A stretch of 6,217 bases of DNA from Planctomycetota bacterium (GTDB lineage: Bacteria; Planctomycetota; Planctomycetia; Gemmatales; Gemmataceae), in the NCBI GenBank assembly GCA_018970845.1, contig JAGWVO010000221.1:1-6217 (forward strand). Reading direction: 5' to 3'. Under the pieces are notes generated by a model. That model searched no databases. It was given only the letters and a program-made list of their open reading frames with translations, and had not been told where the DNA came from. Below, one piece after another: positions 6,131-6,217 of the stretch. The first letter of the stretch is position 1, and every line of letters begins with the position of its first letter. Both the position numbers and the translations under genes were made by a program.

Positions 6131-6217
6131 TTCCATGAGTTGCGGAAAGCCGCGCAAGGCACCGAAAGTGGATGGCGCGGTGTGAACTCAATACAGTCCT
6201 TTCCTTTTTAATACTAT
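6025..6217. other. Non-coding 3' flank of the rightward operon
   Basis: This stretch is visibly less GC-rich than the genes and carries no well-supported gene on either strand. It holds the GCCTGA/TCAGGC elements and the stem structure listed separately. A leftward frame is open from the right window edge to a TGA at 6066-6068 (about 50 codons), but it has no recognisable family features and runs through the stem structure, so it is not called as a gene. Confidence 0.5.
6135..6209 (+). terminator. Stem structure with downstream T run, possible terminator or structured RNA
   Basis: TGAGTT at 6136-6141 pairs with AACTCA at 6185-6190. Inside it, CCGCGC at 6150-6155 pairs with GCGCGG at 6175-6180 in six GC pairs, extended by a G-U pair (6149 with 6181), and CAC (6160-6162) pairs with GTG (6168-6170) around a CGAAA loop. 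A second fold is possible: GCGG/CCGC closing an AAAG loop (6142-6153) plus CACCG/CGGTG (6160-6164 with 6178-6182), a three-way junction on the same outer stem. A pyrimidine stretch ending in TTTTT (6205-6209) follows 14 bases after the stem. This could end transcription of the DUF1559-lipoprotein operon, although the gap to the T run is longer than normal. It could also be a small RNA or part of a repeat. Confidence 0.4.

Noticed and set aside
6135..6185. 16-codon rightward frame ATG to TGA inside the stem structure
   Set aside because: There is no ribosome binding site, and the sequence is better explained by base pairing.
6066..6217. Leftward frame open from the right edge for about 50 codons
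   Set aside because: It resembles no family I recognise, covers the stem structure and the less GC-rich flank, and may be open by chance. More sequence to the right would settle it.
6100..6217. A known riboswitch such as the cyclic-di-GMP class in the right flank
   Set aside because: Some short words recall such RNAs, but I could not lay out the conserved core, and the element sits downstream of an operon and not before a visible gene.

Overview
The window looks like a piece of a Planctomycetota chromosome, with the Gemmata/Isosphaera side of the phylum most likely. The evidence is the gene content. There is a PSCyt1-PSCyt2-PSD1 (DUF1549/DUF1553) cytochrome-type protein next to a DUF1501 protein, and opposite them a DUF1559 prepilin-like protein followed by a small lipoprotein. 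These families are strongly expanded in Planctomycetota; the first two also occur in Verrucomicrobiota and Lentisphaerota, so the phylum call is an inference. The coding DNA is GC-rich and the genes are tightly packed.

Layout: bases 1-167 are non-coding sequence downstream of the leftward operon. Two leftward genes follow: a 967-residue secreted protein with two CXXCH haem motifs (4479 down to 1576), and, only 4 bases further on, a 467-residue Tat-exported DUF1501 protein (1571 down to 168). Bases 4480-4681 are a divergent intergenic region with a plausible rightward promoter and an 8-base inverted repeat that abuts its -35 box. Two rightward genes follow: a 314-residue DUF1559 protein with a type IV prepilin N-terminus (4682-5626), and, 14 bases later, a 127-residue lipoprotein with a carboxypeptidase-regulatory-like fold (5641-6024). 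Bases 6025-6217 are non-coding, less GC-rich than the genes, and full of inverted repeats, including one well-formed 55-base stem structure.

How the genes work together: the leftward pair is the standard planctomycete two-gene unit, and both products should act outside the cytoplasmic membrane. The large protein is exported by Sec and given haem; the DUF1501 protein has an alkaline-phosphatase/sulfatase-like fold and is exported by Tat. No reaction is established for the pair. The rightward pair is also recurrent in these genomes: a pseudopilin-like, membrane-anchored surface protein followed by a small lipoprotein. The two units share an intergenic region but nothing shows that they share a function.

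The window is mostly ordinary for this phylum. I do not see a new defence system, mobile element, CRISPR array, tRNA or rRNA. The most worthwhile points are the beta-rich insert held between two helical segments in the cytochrome-type protein, the changed H-X9-DG motif in the DUF1559 protein, the operator-like repeat beside the promoter, and the structured 3' region.
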